Shown here: positions 15,392-24,548 of the stretch, piece after piece | How the letters are laid out: the number at the start of each line of letters is the position of its first letter | How positions within the stretch are numbered: the stretch's first letter is position 1 | Assembly (NCBI GenBank): GCA_029907715.1 | Contig: JARYLI010000005.1 | Coordinates: forward strand, 62,001-126,000 | Length of the DNA: 64,000 nt | From: Methanothrix sp. | GTDB taxonomy: Archaea; Halobacteriota; Methanosarcinia; Methanotrichales; Methanotrichaceae | Direction: 5' to 3' | Translations under genes and position numbers: made by a program | The notes under the pieces: generated by a model | Told to the model about the DNA's origin: nothing | What the model saw: only the letters and a program-made list of their open reading frames with translations | The model's database searches: none

Positions 15392-17464
15392 GTGTCGTAC
15401 GATCCTGTTTCAAAATGGGAGGAGTTCATCCGATCCAGGTACTGGGACGCTCTCCTGAAGCTGGCGGAGTCGTATCCATCAACAAGAAGCCTGATTGTGA
15501 ATTTTACGGATCTCGACAGATACGACACAGAGTTCGCGGACGACCTTCTTGAGAATCCTGATGTGATGTTTGACGCAGCGCACACTGCCCTTCAGGAGAT
15601 CGTGCTTCCTGTGGATGTGGATCTGAGCGGGGCGCATGTGAGGGTCGTGAACCTGCCGCAGCACCTCAAGACAAGGGATCTCAGAAGCGATCACATCGGG
15701 AAGCTCATAGCCATCGAGGGCCAGGTCAGGACAGCGACAGAGGTAAGGCCGAAGATACTAAGGGCTGCATATGAGTGCCAGCGGTGCGGGCATGTCTTTT
15801 ACGTCGATCAGTCAGGGACGAAGTTCGTAGAGCCGTATGAGTGCCCAAACGAGGCATGCGACAGAAGAGGGCCGTTCAGGTTGCTCCCGAAGAGATCGCA
15901 CTTCGTCGACGCGCAGAAGGTTCGCGTTCAGGAATCGCCGGAGGATCTCAGGGGAGGAGAGCAGCCCCAGACACTGGACGTGGAGCTTGGCGACGATCTC
16001 GTTGGCAGGATCTTCCCCGGGGACAGGGTGATAATCAACGGCATCCTGAGGTCTTATCAGAGGACGACACAGAGCGGAAAGAGCACGTACTTCGATCTGT
16101 TTCTTGATGGAATCAGCATCGAGATGATGGAGCAGGAGTTCGAGGAGATCGAGATATCGCCGGAGGATGAGAAACGAATTCTGGAGCTGAGCAGAGATCC
16201 AGACGTCTACGGAAAGATAGTGAGATCGATCGCTCCATCCATCTATGGCTACGAGGATGTGAAGGAGGCCCTGGCCCTCCAGCTCGTCTCCGGCTTCTCC
16301 AAGCGGCTTCCTGACGGGGCAAGGATCAGAGGAGACATTCACATACTCCTGGTGGGAGATCCGGGGGTTGCAAAATCGCAGCTTCTGAGGTACATGGCGA
16401 AGCTCTCCCCAAGGGGCATATACACATCCGGGAAGAGCTCGACATCTGCCGGCCTCACAGCAACTGCGATAAAGGACGAGCTCGGAGACGGGAGGTGGAC
16501 CATAGAGGCCGGAGCTCTGGTGCTCGCTGATAAGGGCATCGCGGCAGTGGATGAGATGGACAAGATGAGCCCGGATGACCGCTCAGCTCTGCACGAGGCC
16601 ATGGAGCAGCAGACGATCAGCGTTGCAAAGGCAGGCGTCATGGCAACCCTGAAGTCAAGGTGCGCGCTGCTCGCAGCTGCAAACCCGAAGATGGGGAGGT
16701 TCGACAAGTACGAGCCGATAGCGCCGCAGATAAACCTCACTCCAGCCCTGATGTCAAGGTTCGATCTGATATTCGTTCTGACCGATGAGCCGAATGCTGA
16801 AAGGGATGCGCACATAGCCACCCACATCCTGAGGAGCAACTACGCCGGGGAACTCTCGAGCCAGAGGAGCATCAATCCATCAATAAACGATGAGGATATC
16901 GAGAGCGCCACGGAGATCATAAAGCCGGAGATAGAGCCGGAGCTGCTCAGGAAGTATGTGGCCTATGCCAGGAAGAACATATTCCCAACGCTCACGGAGG
17001 TGGCGATGGAGAGGTTCAAGGAGTACTACATCAGCCTCAGGAGCCAGGGGCAGGATGGAAACAAGCCGGTGCCTGTCACGGCAAGACAGCTCGAGGCGCT
17101 CATACGTCTCGGAGAGGCCAGCGCCAGGCTGAGGCTCAGCAACCGGATCACAGAGGATGATGTCGATCGGGTTATACGAATCGTTGAGTCGTGCCTGAAG
17201 AAGGTGGGTGTCGATCCGGAGACGGGGATGCTGGATGCGGATGTGATCAGCATAGGGATAAGCAAGAGCACCAGGGACAAGACAAAGATGATGCTCAACA
17301 TAGTCAGGGAGCTCGGAGGTAAGGAGGGCGCCCAGATCGATGACGTACTCGACAGGGCTGAGGCCGAGGGCATTGGCAGGGACAGGGCTGAGGAGATTAT
17401 CTCGCGCCTTAGGCAGGAGGGATCCCTGATACAGACGACCAGGGGCACTCTGAGGGCCGTGTGA
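15392..17464 (+). CDS. mcm: Replicative DNA helicase MCM
   Basis: A 690-residue MCM, normal length for the single archaeal homohexameric helicase that unwinds DNA at the fork. The N-terminal DNA-binding domain has a zinc motif with Cys near 129, 132, 150 and 155. The AAA+ domain has Walker A GDPGVAKSQ near 321, Walker B AAVDEMDKM near 385, sensor 1 AAANPKMGRF and the arginine finger in MSRFDLIF. A C-terminal winged helix (EGAQIDDVLDRAEAEGIGRDRAEEIISRLRQEGSL) ends the protein. Start GTG at 15392 follows GGGGGCAG. Monocistronic. Confidence 0.98.
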   Translation: MSYDPVSKWEEFIRSRYWDALLKLAESYPSTRSLIVNFTDLDRYDTEFADDLLENPDVMFDAAHTALQEIVLPVDVDLSGAHVRVVNLPQHLKTRDLRSDHIGKLIAIEGQVRTATEVRPKILRAAYECQRCGHVFYVDQSGTKFVEPYECPNEACDRRGPFRLLPKRSHFVDAQKVRVQESPEDLRGGEQPQTLDVELGDDLVGRIFPGDRVIINGILRSYQRTTQSGKSTYFDLFLDGISIEMMEQEFEEIEISPEDEKRILELSRDPDVYGKIVRSIAPSIYGYEDVKEALALQLVSGFSKRLPDGARIRGDIHILLVGDPGVAKSQLLRYMAKLSPRGIYTSGKSSTSAGLTATAIKDELGDGRWTIEAGALVLADKGIAAVDEMDKMSPDDRSALHEAMEQQTISVAKAGVMATLKSRCALLAAANPKMGRFDKYEPIAPQINLTPALMSRFDLIFVLTDEPNAERDAHIATHILRSNYAGELSSQRSINPSINDEDIESATEIIKPEIEPELLRKYVAYARKNIFPTLTEVAMERFKEYYISLRSQGQDGNKPVPVTARQLEALIRLGEASARLRLSNRITEDDVDRVIRIVESCLKKVGVDPETGMLDADVISIGISKSTRDKTKMMLNIVRELGGKEGAQIDDVLDRAEAEGIGRDRAEEIISRLRQEGSLIQTTRGTLRAV

Positions 17465-17548
17465 CTGGTGTTGAGATCTCTCCTGTCAACTGATACCGCC
17501 AAGAGATCGTGGAACTTTCCTTCCGAAGTGGGCATCTGAGCGATAGTC

Positions 17549-17558
17549 TTAATATTTA
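17549..17558 (+). promoter_or_regulatory. TATA box, leaderless promoter of the sugar nucleotidyltransferase
   Basis: CTTAATATTTA is centred about 25 bp before ATG 17578 with no Shine-Dalgarno between them, which points to a leaderless transcript and supports that start over the longer frame from 17509. Confidence 0.5.
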
Positions 17559-17577
17559 CGAATTTCCACCCGATTTC

Positions 17578-18855
17578 ATGCCACCGCCGGTCATAGCAAC
17601 AGTCGGCGGAGGGGGCACGCGGTTATACCCTCTCACGCTCTGCCAGCCGAAGCCCCTGGTGGAGGTATGCGACACTGCGATAATAGCAGTTCTCTTCAGG
17701 ATCCTCGCCATCCAGGGGTGCAGGAGGTTCATACTTGGCAGCAAGGGATTCGAGAACACGCTTGCTTTATCGAACTACTTCAAGGCAGGAGAGGGTTTCT
17801 TCAAGCGTCTTGGCATAGATGACCACGAGGAGTTCAGCTACCAGCCGCAGTACGAGGATCACGGCAGCGCAGATTCCCTCAGGTACTGCATGCGATACTT
17901 CTCCATCGACGAGGATGTTCTGGTCGTCTCCGGCGATAACCTCATAGATATCGACCTGGAGGACTTCATAGCGTATCACAGGCGCAGGAATCCGATTCTC
18001 ACCGTGGCGCTGAAGGAGCTGCCCCGCGAGGAGAGCATCTCCCAGTACGGGGTAGCAGAGCTGGAGAGCGATATGCGCATACGCCGGTTCGTCGAGAAGC
18101 CTAAGGCAGGCACAGAGCCGAGCAGGATGATAAACACCGCCTTCTACATATTCTCCCCTGAGATAAGAGATGTCCTCGCAGAGATGGGCGACAAGTCCCG
18201 TGATATCGGGGGCGATCTGATACCGTATCTCACCGAGAACGGCTACGATGTCTATGGCTATCCTCTCAGGGGCTACTGGATAGACATCGGTACCCCGGAG
18301 AGGCTTCTTCAGGCCACCATGAACGTCCTCTCCGGAAATGTGCGGCATTTCACCTTCCGGCACCCATACAGGGAGAACCAGTGGATTCATCCATCGACCC
18401 TGAAGCGCATAGGCCGGATGCTGGAGCGTGGCGATATCGAGCTCAGGGGCAGCGTCTTCCTGGGAAGAGACTGTCGCATCGAGCCCGGGGTCGTCATAGA
18501 GAACTCGCATGTTGGGCACACCTGCATGATCGAGAGGGATGTTGAGATAAGAAACAGCGCGGTAATGAGCTTCTCAAACATAATGCACGGAGTTCGGCTG
18601 AACCGCGCTGTTGTGGGCAGATACTCCACAATCGAGGCACACAGCGTGCTGGACTCGGATCAGTCCAACGGGAGGAAGGGCATACCTGTGGTCGGCGATA
18701 ACGTGCGGCTGCAGAAAGAGTCTGTTGTGGGTCCGGGCACCAGGGTTGCACCTCTGAGGTACAGCCACATGATCCTCGCCACCGGCAAGTTCCTCGAGCT
18801 CGGCTCGGACGAGAGAAACATCTACTTCACGCAGAGATCGCAAACTCCGGCATGA
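17578..18855 (+). CDS. Sugar-1-phosphate nucleotidyltransferase with beta-helix domain (GlmU/GCD1-like)
   Basis: A 425-residue two-domain enzyme. The N-terminal Rossmann domain has the activated-sugar signature GGGGTRLYPLTLCQPKPLVEV near residue 10, VSGDNLIDID near 115 and FVEKPKAG; it should make an NDP-sugar from NTP and a sugar 1-phosphate. The C-terminal third is a left-handed beta-helix with hexapeptide rungs (IEPGVVIENSHVGHTCMIERDVEIRNSAV), used for oligomerisation or acyl transfer. The exact sugar is unclear (glucose, mannose or GlcNAc). GGGGTRL is a slight variation on the usual GGxGTRL. Monocistronic; probable role in glycan or cell-envelope synthesis. Confidence 0.88.
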   Translation: MPPPVIATVGGGGTRLYPLTLCQPKPLVEVCDTAIIAVLFRILAIQGCRRFILGSKGFENTLALSNYFKAGEGFFKRLGIDDHEEFSYQPQYEDHGSADSLRYCMRYFSIDEDVLVVSGDNLIDIDLEDFIAYHRRRNPILTVALKELPREESISQYGVAELESDMRIRRFVEKPKAGTEPSRMINTAFYIFSPEIRDVLAEMGDKSRDIGGDLIPYLTENGYDVYGYPLRGYWIDIGTPERLLQATMNVLSGNVRHFTFRHPYRENQWIHPSTLKRIGRMLERGDIELRGSVFLGRDCRIEPGVVIENSHVGHTCMIERDVEIRNSAVMSFSNIMHGVRLNRAVVGRYSTIEAHSVLDSDQSNGRKGIPVVGDNVRLQKESVVGPGTRVAPLRYSHMILATGKFLELGSDERNIYFTQRSQTPA

Positions 18856-18887
18856 ACACAGAGGCAATCCTGCACCCGCGTCTGCAG

Positions 18888-19322
18888 TCAGATCCTCACG
18901 ACCTCAATCCCAGCCTGCTCCAGGAACCTCAGAGCCTCCTCGTCGGGGTACTGATTCCTGTAAACAACCCTGCGTATTCTCGCGTTTATCATCATCTTGG
19001 CGCAGAGTATGCATGGCTGGTGGGTGCAGTAGAGCGTCGCCCCCTCGATGCTCACTCCATGTAGAGCAGCCTGGATTATGGCGTTCTGCTCCGCATGGAC
19101 TGCACGGCATAGCTCATGCCTCGTCCCGCTCTCCACCCTCTCCCTCAGACATCCCACGACATCACAGTGCTCCAGCCCTGTAGGAGCTCCGTTGTAGCCT
19201 GTCGACAGGATGCGCTTGTCCCGCACAATCACCGCGCCCACTCTGTTTCTCAGACAGGTGGATCGCTTTGACACAACCGCTGCGATCTCCATGAAGTACT
19301 CGTCCAGGCCGGGTCGGTCCAT
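18888..19322 (-). CDS. dCMP deaminase-like cytidine/deoxycytidylate deaminase
   Basis: A 144-residue zinc deaminase. Zinc and catalytic residues are in [11 protein letters not shown] near residue 75 (His and the catalytic Glu) and HQPCILCAK near 105 (the two Cys). The N-terminal WxEYF-like start ([28 protein letters not shown]) and insertion [12 protein letters not shown] are those of dCMP deaminases, which convert dCMP to dUMP for dTMP synthesis. The length fits. It ends 30 bp from the converging nucleotidyltransferase gene. Confidence 0.9.
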   Translation of the reverse strand: MDRPGLDEYFMEIAAVVSKRSTCLRNRVGAVIVRDKRILSTGYNGAPTGLEHCDVVGCLRERVESGTRHELCRAVHAEQNAIIQAALHGVSIEGATLYCTHQPCILCAKMMINARIRRVVYRNQYPDEEALRFLEQAGIEVVRI

Positions 19323-19506
19323 CGATCCGGTCTTAAACAGAGGAATTGATATTGCTTCCGGTCGCCGGTATATCCTGGACTAACCCCGCAGCCTCCATGA
19401 AAAAGATGTTTGTGGGGTGGGGGTAACAGCTGCAGATGTGGAAGACAGAACGTGGCTCTCAGGGCGTATGGGGGAAGGCCTCTGATGCTCCCCCTGAATC
19501 GCACTG

Positions 19507-20352
19507 CTACGCAGCGTTCAGCATGTACAGCACCACAGATGCCATCATCCACTCCCCCTCAACGAGCAGATCGAGAACCGCAGGGTTCCGCCTTCTCCTC
19601 AGGTATGCGATGTATGCGTATCCGTAGAGGGTGAGGGCCAGGGCAATCTCTCTGCCATCTCCTGGAAGGAGCAGCGAGACCGGCAGGATCGCTGTGTTCA
19701 GAAGAAGCAGCAGAAGAACCGTCAGCTTCTCTCCAAGGATCACGGGCATCGTGCGCACGCCGCTGATTCTATCGCCCGCGACATCGCGTATGTCGTAGAG
19801 AACTGTGTCGATGAACGTCTTGATGAATATGAAATACAGCACAGGGATCCATGAATCGCTGTGACCGCTATAAAGCACCGGAATGAGAACCGTCACCACT
19901 GCCCATGCAGACCCAACGACAATGTTCTTCATCACCGGTATATCCTTCAGCCTCGGCAGCCACGGAAGCAGACGCATCCCGTAAAAGGCGTTTGCGATCA
20001 CCGGCACGAATACCAGAGGCAGAGCTGCAGGTCTCACATAAGCCATGATGAGAGCGGCTGCGATGTAAGCGGAGAGCGCCAGAGCCAGAAAGATCCTCCT
20101 CCGCGAATAGAGGAACTTCTTCCTCGACGGCATGTTCGAGACGTCCCGGTCGAGATCCACAAGCTTGTCCAGCGTGTAAACACTGAAAGACACGAGAAAT
20201 ACCGAGAGGCAGATCGTCATGCTCGGCTCGATTCCAAGCAGAATGCTCGCCATGTATGTTTTGAAGAAGCCTGTTCCTCCGATGAACAGAGAGGTCACAG
20301 CAAGGAATGCAAGCAGCCTCTCCGCAGCATCTACCGCATCTCTGCACACCAT
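19507..20352 (-). CDS. UbiA-family prenyltransferase, second paralogue
   Basis: A membrane protein with eight to nine hydrophobic helices and both UbiA Asp motifs: YTLDKLVDLDRDVSNMPSRK near residue 70 and DTVLYDIRDVAGDRISGVRTMP near 190. It should move a polyprenyl group onto an aromatic or other acceptor. It differs clearly from the DGGGP synthase at 14042 (no MRPxN opening, different spacing), so it is likely to act in quinone/phenazine-type or another lipid pathway; the acceptor is unknown. The longer frame to 20403 begins MTWCNQFHEV; ATG at 20352 (MVCRDAVDAAERLLAF) looks more natural. Confidence 0.82.
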   Translation of the reverse strand: MVCRDAVDAAERLLAFLAVTSLFIGGTGFFKTYMASILLGIEPSMTICLSVFLVSFSVYTLDKLVDLDRDVSNMPSRKKFLYSRRRIFLALALSAYIAAALIMAYVRPAALPLVFVPVIANAFYGMRLLPWLPRLKDIPVMKNIVVGSAWAVVTVLIPVLYSGHSDSWIPVLYFIFIKTFIDTVLYDIRDVAGDRISGVRTMPVILGEKLTVLLLLLLNTAILPVSLLLPGDGREIALALTLYGYAYIAYLRRRRNPAVLDLLVEGEWMMASVVLYMLNAA

Positions 20353-20403
20353 ATAAAAAAACTTAAATGGAATTACCTCATGAAACTGGTTGCACCATGT
20401 CAT

Positions 20404-21078
20404 AAATCGATGTGAAATTGAGCCGGATTTGAAAATTGTCTCTTTTAATCGGAAAATTTTGCTTGAAAATAGCTAAATTGCGTTATTTGAGCAAAAATCG
20501 ATGAGAAGCGTTGTATAATCATGATTAGGCTCAAATTTATGTTTATCTGTGTGTTGCACCTACTGTTTATACTTACGAAAACTGAAAAGGCTAATCCAGT
20601 TGAATTGTTGGTTGGCATAGACTGGTGGAAAAAGAAACTCCACCGATTCCAAGAGCCCTGTTCAACCCGGATCTTCATAATTCGCGGAGATGAGCCACTG
20701 AGAAATCCTGTTATAACAGAAGTCTGTGAGCCATTGCTGTCCTCCCGTTGGCTTCTCCGGGCCCTGAAAGGTTCGCGATGCAGGTTGCCTGAGGGCGCAG
20801 GGTCATCGTATCCCTATCGAGGGCGTAATGAACCCGTCTCAGAACAGCTGCCCGCGACGGTTGCAGGAGGGCCTGGAGGCGAGAGGCACTGCATCGAGGA
20901 TCCCTGAAACCTGCCTTTTGTCAAAACTTCTTTGATGAACGCATGCATCGGCATTCACAGATCCCCGAAGAGGAGGTTAACAGGAATCCTCAGAAGTTGC
21001 TGATGCAGCTTCGATACGACCTCTAAATGACGGGAGCTCAGGAAGGATGCAGGAGCGGTGAAGCGGCATCACCTGCAC
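20404..21078. other. 675-bp intergenic region: AT-rich island plus repeat E3
   Basis: The first 200 bp (20420-20620) are strikingly AT-rich for this genome. A frame from 20521 to 20907 could encode 128 residues beginning with a hydrophobic stretch, but its second half is low-quality and overlaps no known family. GGTGGAaaaagaaacTCCACC at about 20624-20644 is a 6-bp stem. E3 copy 2 follows at 20912-20991. Confidence 0.4.
20912..20991 (-). repeat. Repeat E3, copy 2
   Basis: The reverse-strand counterpart of 8530-8606; shared words are GAGGATTCC, TTAACCTCCT, GGATCTG, GAATG and TGCATG over about 75 bp. A faint similarity (TTCrwTGATGAAC beside TGCC) also occurs near 50160-50195. Confidence 0.5.
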
Positions 21079-21774
21079 CTACCTCAGCCCTCTTCGCATG
21101 GCCTCAAACCTTCTGATGCTGGAGTAGTATCCTGCAGCCAGGAAAATCCCTGCAGCCAGCAGAAGCACAAAGAAGTAGCCGAGGATCTGTGGGGCGTCTT
21201 TCCTGTAAAATCCGACCTCGACGATTGAGTCCCTATCGAGCCTCCAGATAACAACCGTGCGGTTTCCCTCGATGATCTCATATGGCTCAGGTCTCGGAAT
21301 GCCAAGAGCCCTGGCGCCCGTTGTGTGACCCTCCGGGATCATGACGGCGACGGTTCCGTTCAGAACGACGGGAGATACGAACTGCTGTCCCCGTATGGGC
21401 GCCTCGTACCTCAAAACACCGGACACCGGCTCTCCAGCGGTGATCCTGTACCTGTAAACGCCCCTCCAGAAGCTCTCGTCAATGCTGCATCTCACAGCAT
21501 GTGAGCCGCTCATCAAGGATATGTTCTCGATTCTTGCTATCGCCGTGATGTTGAAGATCTTTCCGGATACAGGCTGCTCTATCACAGCTCTGCCTCCGGC
21601 CAGATCCACAACCGTGGCATTGCTCAGATCGAGGGACCGCGAGCCGGAGGTGAGGATGAGAAGAGATACAGCAAGCGCAAAAAGCACCGTGCGATCGGAG
21701 CAAGCGGATGGACATCGTGCCAGGCGGCTCTCACCCTGAGCCGGTGCTGTGTATCCTGAAGACCTCTCCCTCAT
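21079..21774 (-). CDS. Membrane-anchored extracytoplasmic protein, unknown
   Basis: A 231-residue protein. A hydrophobic signal/anchor ([16 protein letters not shown]) follows a polar head of about 28 residues; the middle 140 residues are beta-rich with several N-x-S/T sites, and a second hydrophobic helix ([19 protein letters not shown]) near the C-terminus is followed by a basic tail. The topology is an outside domain tethered at both ends. I do not recognise the family; similar layouts occur in DUF5803-type archaeal proteins. The upstream end overlaps rtcA by 44 bp if ATG 21774 is used; a later start is possible. Last gene of the csl4-rpoL-rtcA operon. Confidence 0.65.
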   Translation of the reverse strand: MRERSSGYTAPAQGESRLARCPSACSDRTVLFALAVSLLILTSGSRSLDLSNATVVDLAGGRAVIEQPVSGKIFNITAIARIENISLMSGSHAVRCSIDESFWRGVYRYRITAGEPVSGVLRYEAPIRGQQFVSPVVLNGTVAVMIPEGHTTGARALGIPRPEPYEIIEGNRTVVIWRLDRDSIVEVGFYRKDAPQILGYFFVLLLAAGIFLAAGYYSSIRRFEAMRRGLR

Positions 21775-22744
21775 CGATATCTATCCTGCACCCCAGGATC
21801 CTCTGCGCCGTCCAGATGTTCGTTCTGGTGTGGCTTGATATCTCCCGTGCTGTGTACTCACCGCCAGCGAGCGCGATATAAGGTATGAGCTGATCCGCGA
21901 GATGAACGTCCACCGATGCCCCTGCTCTCATCTCCTCTATGAGGGTGTTCGCGGCCTCTCTACCGACGTCCTCTGCGCGAACACCTCTCTCGCCGAGCGC
22001 GCTTGATCCCCTGAACCCGGACCAGAGCGTTATCCCGCTTCCAGGGGATGAAGAGTTCACGGTCTGGATATCTATTCCTGCCTCATATCCGTTCTCCCTC
22101 AGCAGCTCGAGCGCCGCATCAGCCTGACGCCTAGCCACATGCTCTGGAAGGGATCCGCAGTGTGATATCCCGCGGATGCCCTCATCGATGCGCTCCACCC
22201 TGGCATGCCTGAGCCTGGACGGCCTGGTGCTCAGCACCACAACCCCTCCACCCCTCGGATAGTATCCGCGCCGCTCGCACCTGAAGCTGGCAGCAACACC
22301 AAAAAGACGCATAGCCGGAAGTGCCACATGCTCCAGATAGTCCACAGTCGGGCTCCAGCGGACGTCTGTGCCACCCCTGACTGTCACTGTGACAGGCCCC
22401 TCTGCGGCTGTGAGCGCAGGAAGCAGGCACTGGATGAGGAGCGTGACGCTCCCCGCGGTGCCTATATCCACGTCATAGCTTCCTGCAGATATCCTGCCCG
22501 GGATGAACTCGATCTCCTCAGATTCGAGATGCACCCCTCTCATCTCTGCTCTCGATATCCTTGCCAGTGCCTCGATAGCTCTAACATGCTGCGCTGCAAG
22601 CCCGGGCCTCGGCCTGTTGCGGCGGATGTTCTTTATTCTGACAGGTATGCCGGTGAGGGCGGAGAGCGCCACAGAGGTCCTAACGATCTGGCCGCCGCCC
22701 TCACCATACGACCCGTCGATCTCGATCATCTGCGGCTTCTTCAT
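21731..22744 (-). CDS. rtcA: RNA 3'-terminal phosphate cyclase
   Basis: A 337-residue enzyme that uses ATP to convert RNA 3'-phosphate into a 2',3'-cyclic phosphate. The opening [27 protein letters not shown] is the RtcA signature; RPGLAAQH, GxGGGVVVL-like [10 protein letters not shown] and the catalytic His region [20 protein letters not shown] near 280 follow. Normal length. Its ATG overlaps the rpoL stop by 4 bp, so the two are translationally coupled. Confidence 0.96.
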   Translation of the reverse strand: MKKPQMIEIDGSYGEGGGQIVRTSVALSALTGIPVRIKNIRRNRPRPGLAAQHVRAIEALARISRAEMRGVHLESEEIEFIPGRISAGSYDVDIGTAGSVTLLIQCLLPALTAAEGPVTVTVRGGTDVRWSPTVDYLEHVALPAMRLFGVAASFRCERRGYYPRGGGVVVLSTRPSRLRHARVERIDEGIRGISHCGSLPEHVARRQADAALELLRENGYEAGIDIQTVNSSSPGSGITLWSGFRGSSALGERGVRAEDVGREAANTLIEEMRAGASVDVHLADQLIPYIALAGGEYTAREISSHTRTNIWTAQRILGCRIDIDEGEVFRIHSTGSG

Positions 22745-23016
22745 CTCACTGCTTCATCATACTCTCTGAGAAACTCGTCGCAGAGATCTGCTATCCGGGC
22801 GGATGCATCTCTGATCACATCCAGCGGATCCGCCCCTCTCGTCTTGAGCCTGAAGATGGGGTTGTCCATTATAGGGAACTTCGCGTCGTAGGTGGCTAGC
22901 ACAACCCTCTCATCCTTCAGCAGCTCGCTTCTCAGGAGGTTGAGCAGCGTGTGCCGCTCCCCCTCGAACTCTATTCTGAGCTCATCCTCAGTCTTCTTAA
23001 GAACCTTCAGGTTCAA
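22741..23016 (-). CDS. rpoL: RNA polymerase subunit L (Rpo11)
   Basis: A 91-residue homologue of eukaryotic RPB11. Subunit L pairs with subunit D to start assembly of the archaeal polymerase. Conserved [17 protein letters not shown] and the [24 protein letters not shown] region are present. TTG at 23016 ([13 protein letters not shown]) is chosen as start because GGGGG lies 6 bp before it and homologues begin there; ATG 23034 would add six unusual residues and overlap csl4. Confidence 0.93.
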   Translation of the reverse strand: MNLKVLKKTEDELRIEFEGERHTLLNLLRSELLKDERVVLATYDAKFPIMDNPIFRLKTRGADPLDVIRDASARIADLCDEFLREYDEAVR

Positions 23017-23026
23017 TCCATGCCCC

Positions 23027-23620
23027 CTAAACAAGCCCTGTGCCGTAGTAGGTGCTCAGCTTTCTCATCTCCGTGCGCTTGCATTCAGGACACTCCAGGC
23101 GGCCGTCTTTTTTCACAAGCGGTGTCGTGCAGCTGCTGCAGTACGCCTTTATCACACCCATGTCCTCCGGCTCCGTCGAGAGCCGCATCTGTCTCGCATC
23201 TATGACCTTTGCCCTGACGATATCTCTGAGGCTGAACATCTGCTTCAGGTCCTTGACATATGAGCTTTTCACATTTGATATGTGTATGGTTGCGTCCAGC
23301 TCCGGAAGCGGCCTGGACTCGTAGCCCTTCTTGAACGCGAGCGCCAGTATCACAAGGTTCTCCTTTATATCGACAACCTCACCGACGACGATATCCCCGT
23401 TCTCCACCCTTGGCAGGGCGTTGCTTCTTGGTATCACACTCGCAAGGCGGCTCTCAGGATCGATATCGACCACGCCGGTGGTTGATGCATATATGTTGCC
23501 CCCGGAGACGTATGTATCGTGCCCTGGGACGAACTCCTCAGCCGAGCCTATCCTGTCGCCCGGCAGGACCAGGGCTCTCCCCATCTGCTTATCCTTGACT
23601 TCATCGGTTGTGCCTGACAT
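23027..23620 (-). CDS. csl4: Exosome RNA-binding subunit Csl4
   Basis: A 197-residue cap subunit of the archaeal RNA exosome. The N-terminal domain opens ALVLPGDRIGSAEEFVPG; a central S1 domain (GDIVVGEVVDIKENLVILAL to LRDIVRAKVIDARQM) follows; a C-terminal zinc ribbon has CSSC and CPEC. It brings RNA to the Rrp41/Rrp42 core. The longer frame to 23656 overlaps the methyltransferase; ATG 23620 sits 7 bp after that gene's stop. The operon methyltransferase-csl4-rpoL-rtcA is an RNA-metabolism group seen in many Euryarchaeota. Confidence 0.95.
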   Translation of the reverse strand: MSGTTDEVKDKQMGRALVLPGDRIGSAEEFVPGHDTYVSGGNIYASTTGVVDIDPESRLASVIPRSNALPRVENGDIVVGEVVDIKENLVILALAFKKGYESRPLPELDATIHISNVKSSYVKDLKQMFSLRDIVRAKVIDARQMRLSTEPEDMGVIKAYCSSCTTPLVKKDGRLECPECKRTEMRKLSTYYGTGLV

Positions 23621-23627
23621 CTTATCA

Positions 23628-24224
23628 CTACTTGCACACAATCCTATATAACTCAACCCCTATCCATTCCACATCTTTCCTGTGGAACTCGAATGTCCTT
23701 TTAATTGGAATTCTTGCTTTATAGACTTCCTCAACCCTGCAGGGATAAACGAAGCTCCGAACAAAGTTCAGGCTTCCTGCATTGTGGATGGTGTATATGA
23801 CATCTGCGATCTCCACAGCCCTCCTGAGAAACGCCCGATCGCCCCGGCTGGCGTGCTGTGCGCCAAAAGGGGGGTTCATGATGATGGTTTTTACCCTGCG
23901 GAACGCGATGCGCTCGATATCCCCCAGGATGAAGTCCACATGCACGCCGAGCAGCTCGGCATTCTCACGCGCGATCCTCAGCGCCTGGGAATCGATATCC
24001 ACTCCGCATGCCCTCGCCCCCATAAGCGCGGCACCGATCGCCAGGATGCCTGTGCCACAGCCGAGATCCAGGACCTGGGATAGCTCGCCTCGCATGTATG
24101 CGATGTGGAGCAGATCTGATGCGAGCGATGGCGGGGTCATGTACTGCTCCATCGTTGCAGATGGGCTTGTGAAGCCCCTCACACGCTGAAGCAGGATCTC
24201 AAGCTGCCTCTTCCTCATCGCCAT
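23628..24224 (-). CDS. SAM-dependent methyltransferase, METTL5-like
   Basis: A 198-residue class I methyltransferase. SAM-binding motif I is VLDLGCGTGILAIGA near residue 52, motif II GVDIDSQAL, and the catalytic NPPFG near 115 marks an N6-adenine or related base methylase. The N-terminal QxxTPPSLASDLL (MEQYMTPPSLASDL) is the METTL5/archaeal pattern; METTL5 modifies an adenosine of small-subunit rRNA, so the likely target here is 16S rRNA. Two ATGs (24224, 24218) compete. First gene of the RNA-metabolism operon. Confidence 0.88.
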   Translation of the reverse strand: MAMRKRQLEILLQRVRGFTSPSATMEQYMTPPSLASDLLHIAYMRGELSQVLDLGCGTGILAIGAALMGARACGVDIDSQALRIARENAELLGVHVDFILGDIERIAFRRVKTIIMNPPFGAQHASRGDRAFLRRAVEIADVIYTIHNAGSLNFVRSFVYPCRVEEVYKARIPIKRTFEFHRKDVEWIGVELYRIVCK

Positions 24225-24281
24225 AGATGTTGTGTGAGGCCATATTTATCTGAGCGCTCTCGGATGCGCACATTTGGCCAT

Positions 24282-24478
24282 CGCTCTTATCCCATATAAT
24301 ATGCCCATAGAAGCACTCAAGATCGACGGCGCGCGGGCGGTGTGCTCACAGTTAAATCGCTCTTATCCATATAATATGCCCACAGAAGCACTGGTCCTGC
24401 CATGCATTCTTGGTGAACGAATAAGTGCGTCCAGCAACCACATTGCACAACCCACAAGTTGCCAAACATATAAGAGCG
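24282..24478 (+). mobile_element. E1 copy F, with internal partial duplication
   Basis: The flanks are a perfect 8-bp repeat TTGGCCAT at 24274-24281 and 24479-24486. Inside, the left 36 bp (CGCTCTTATCC...AGAAGCACT) occur twice, at 24282 and again at 24358, separated by about 40 bp of GC-rich unrelated sequence. From 24358 to 24478 the element is a normal 121-bp E1 of a third subtype (ATATAATATGCCC inside). Because the duplication flanks the whole 197 bp, the partial copy is part of the unit that inserted. Confidence 0.85.
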
Positions 24479-24548
24479 TTGGCCATATGGACATCCCATC
24501 ACGGCTCATGGAGATCTTCACCTAGCGAGCAACCTGTGGGTTAACAGA

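Noticed and set aside
17767-18519. 250-codon leftward frame opposite the sugar nucleotidyltransferase
   Set aside because: Antisense shadow; the sense gene has all family motifs.
20521-20907. 128-codon rightward frame with a hydrophobic start in the AT-rich intergenic region
   Set aside because: The N-terminal 40 residues look plausible as a signal but the remainder is repeat-like DNA, with no Shine-Dalgarno or conserved block; kept only as a note in the intergenic entry.
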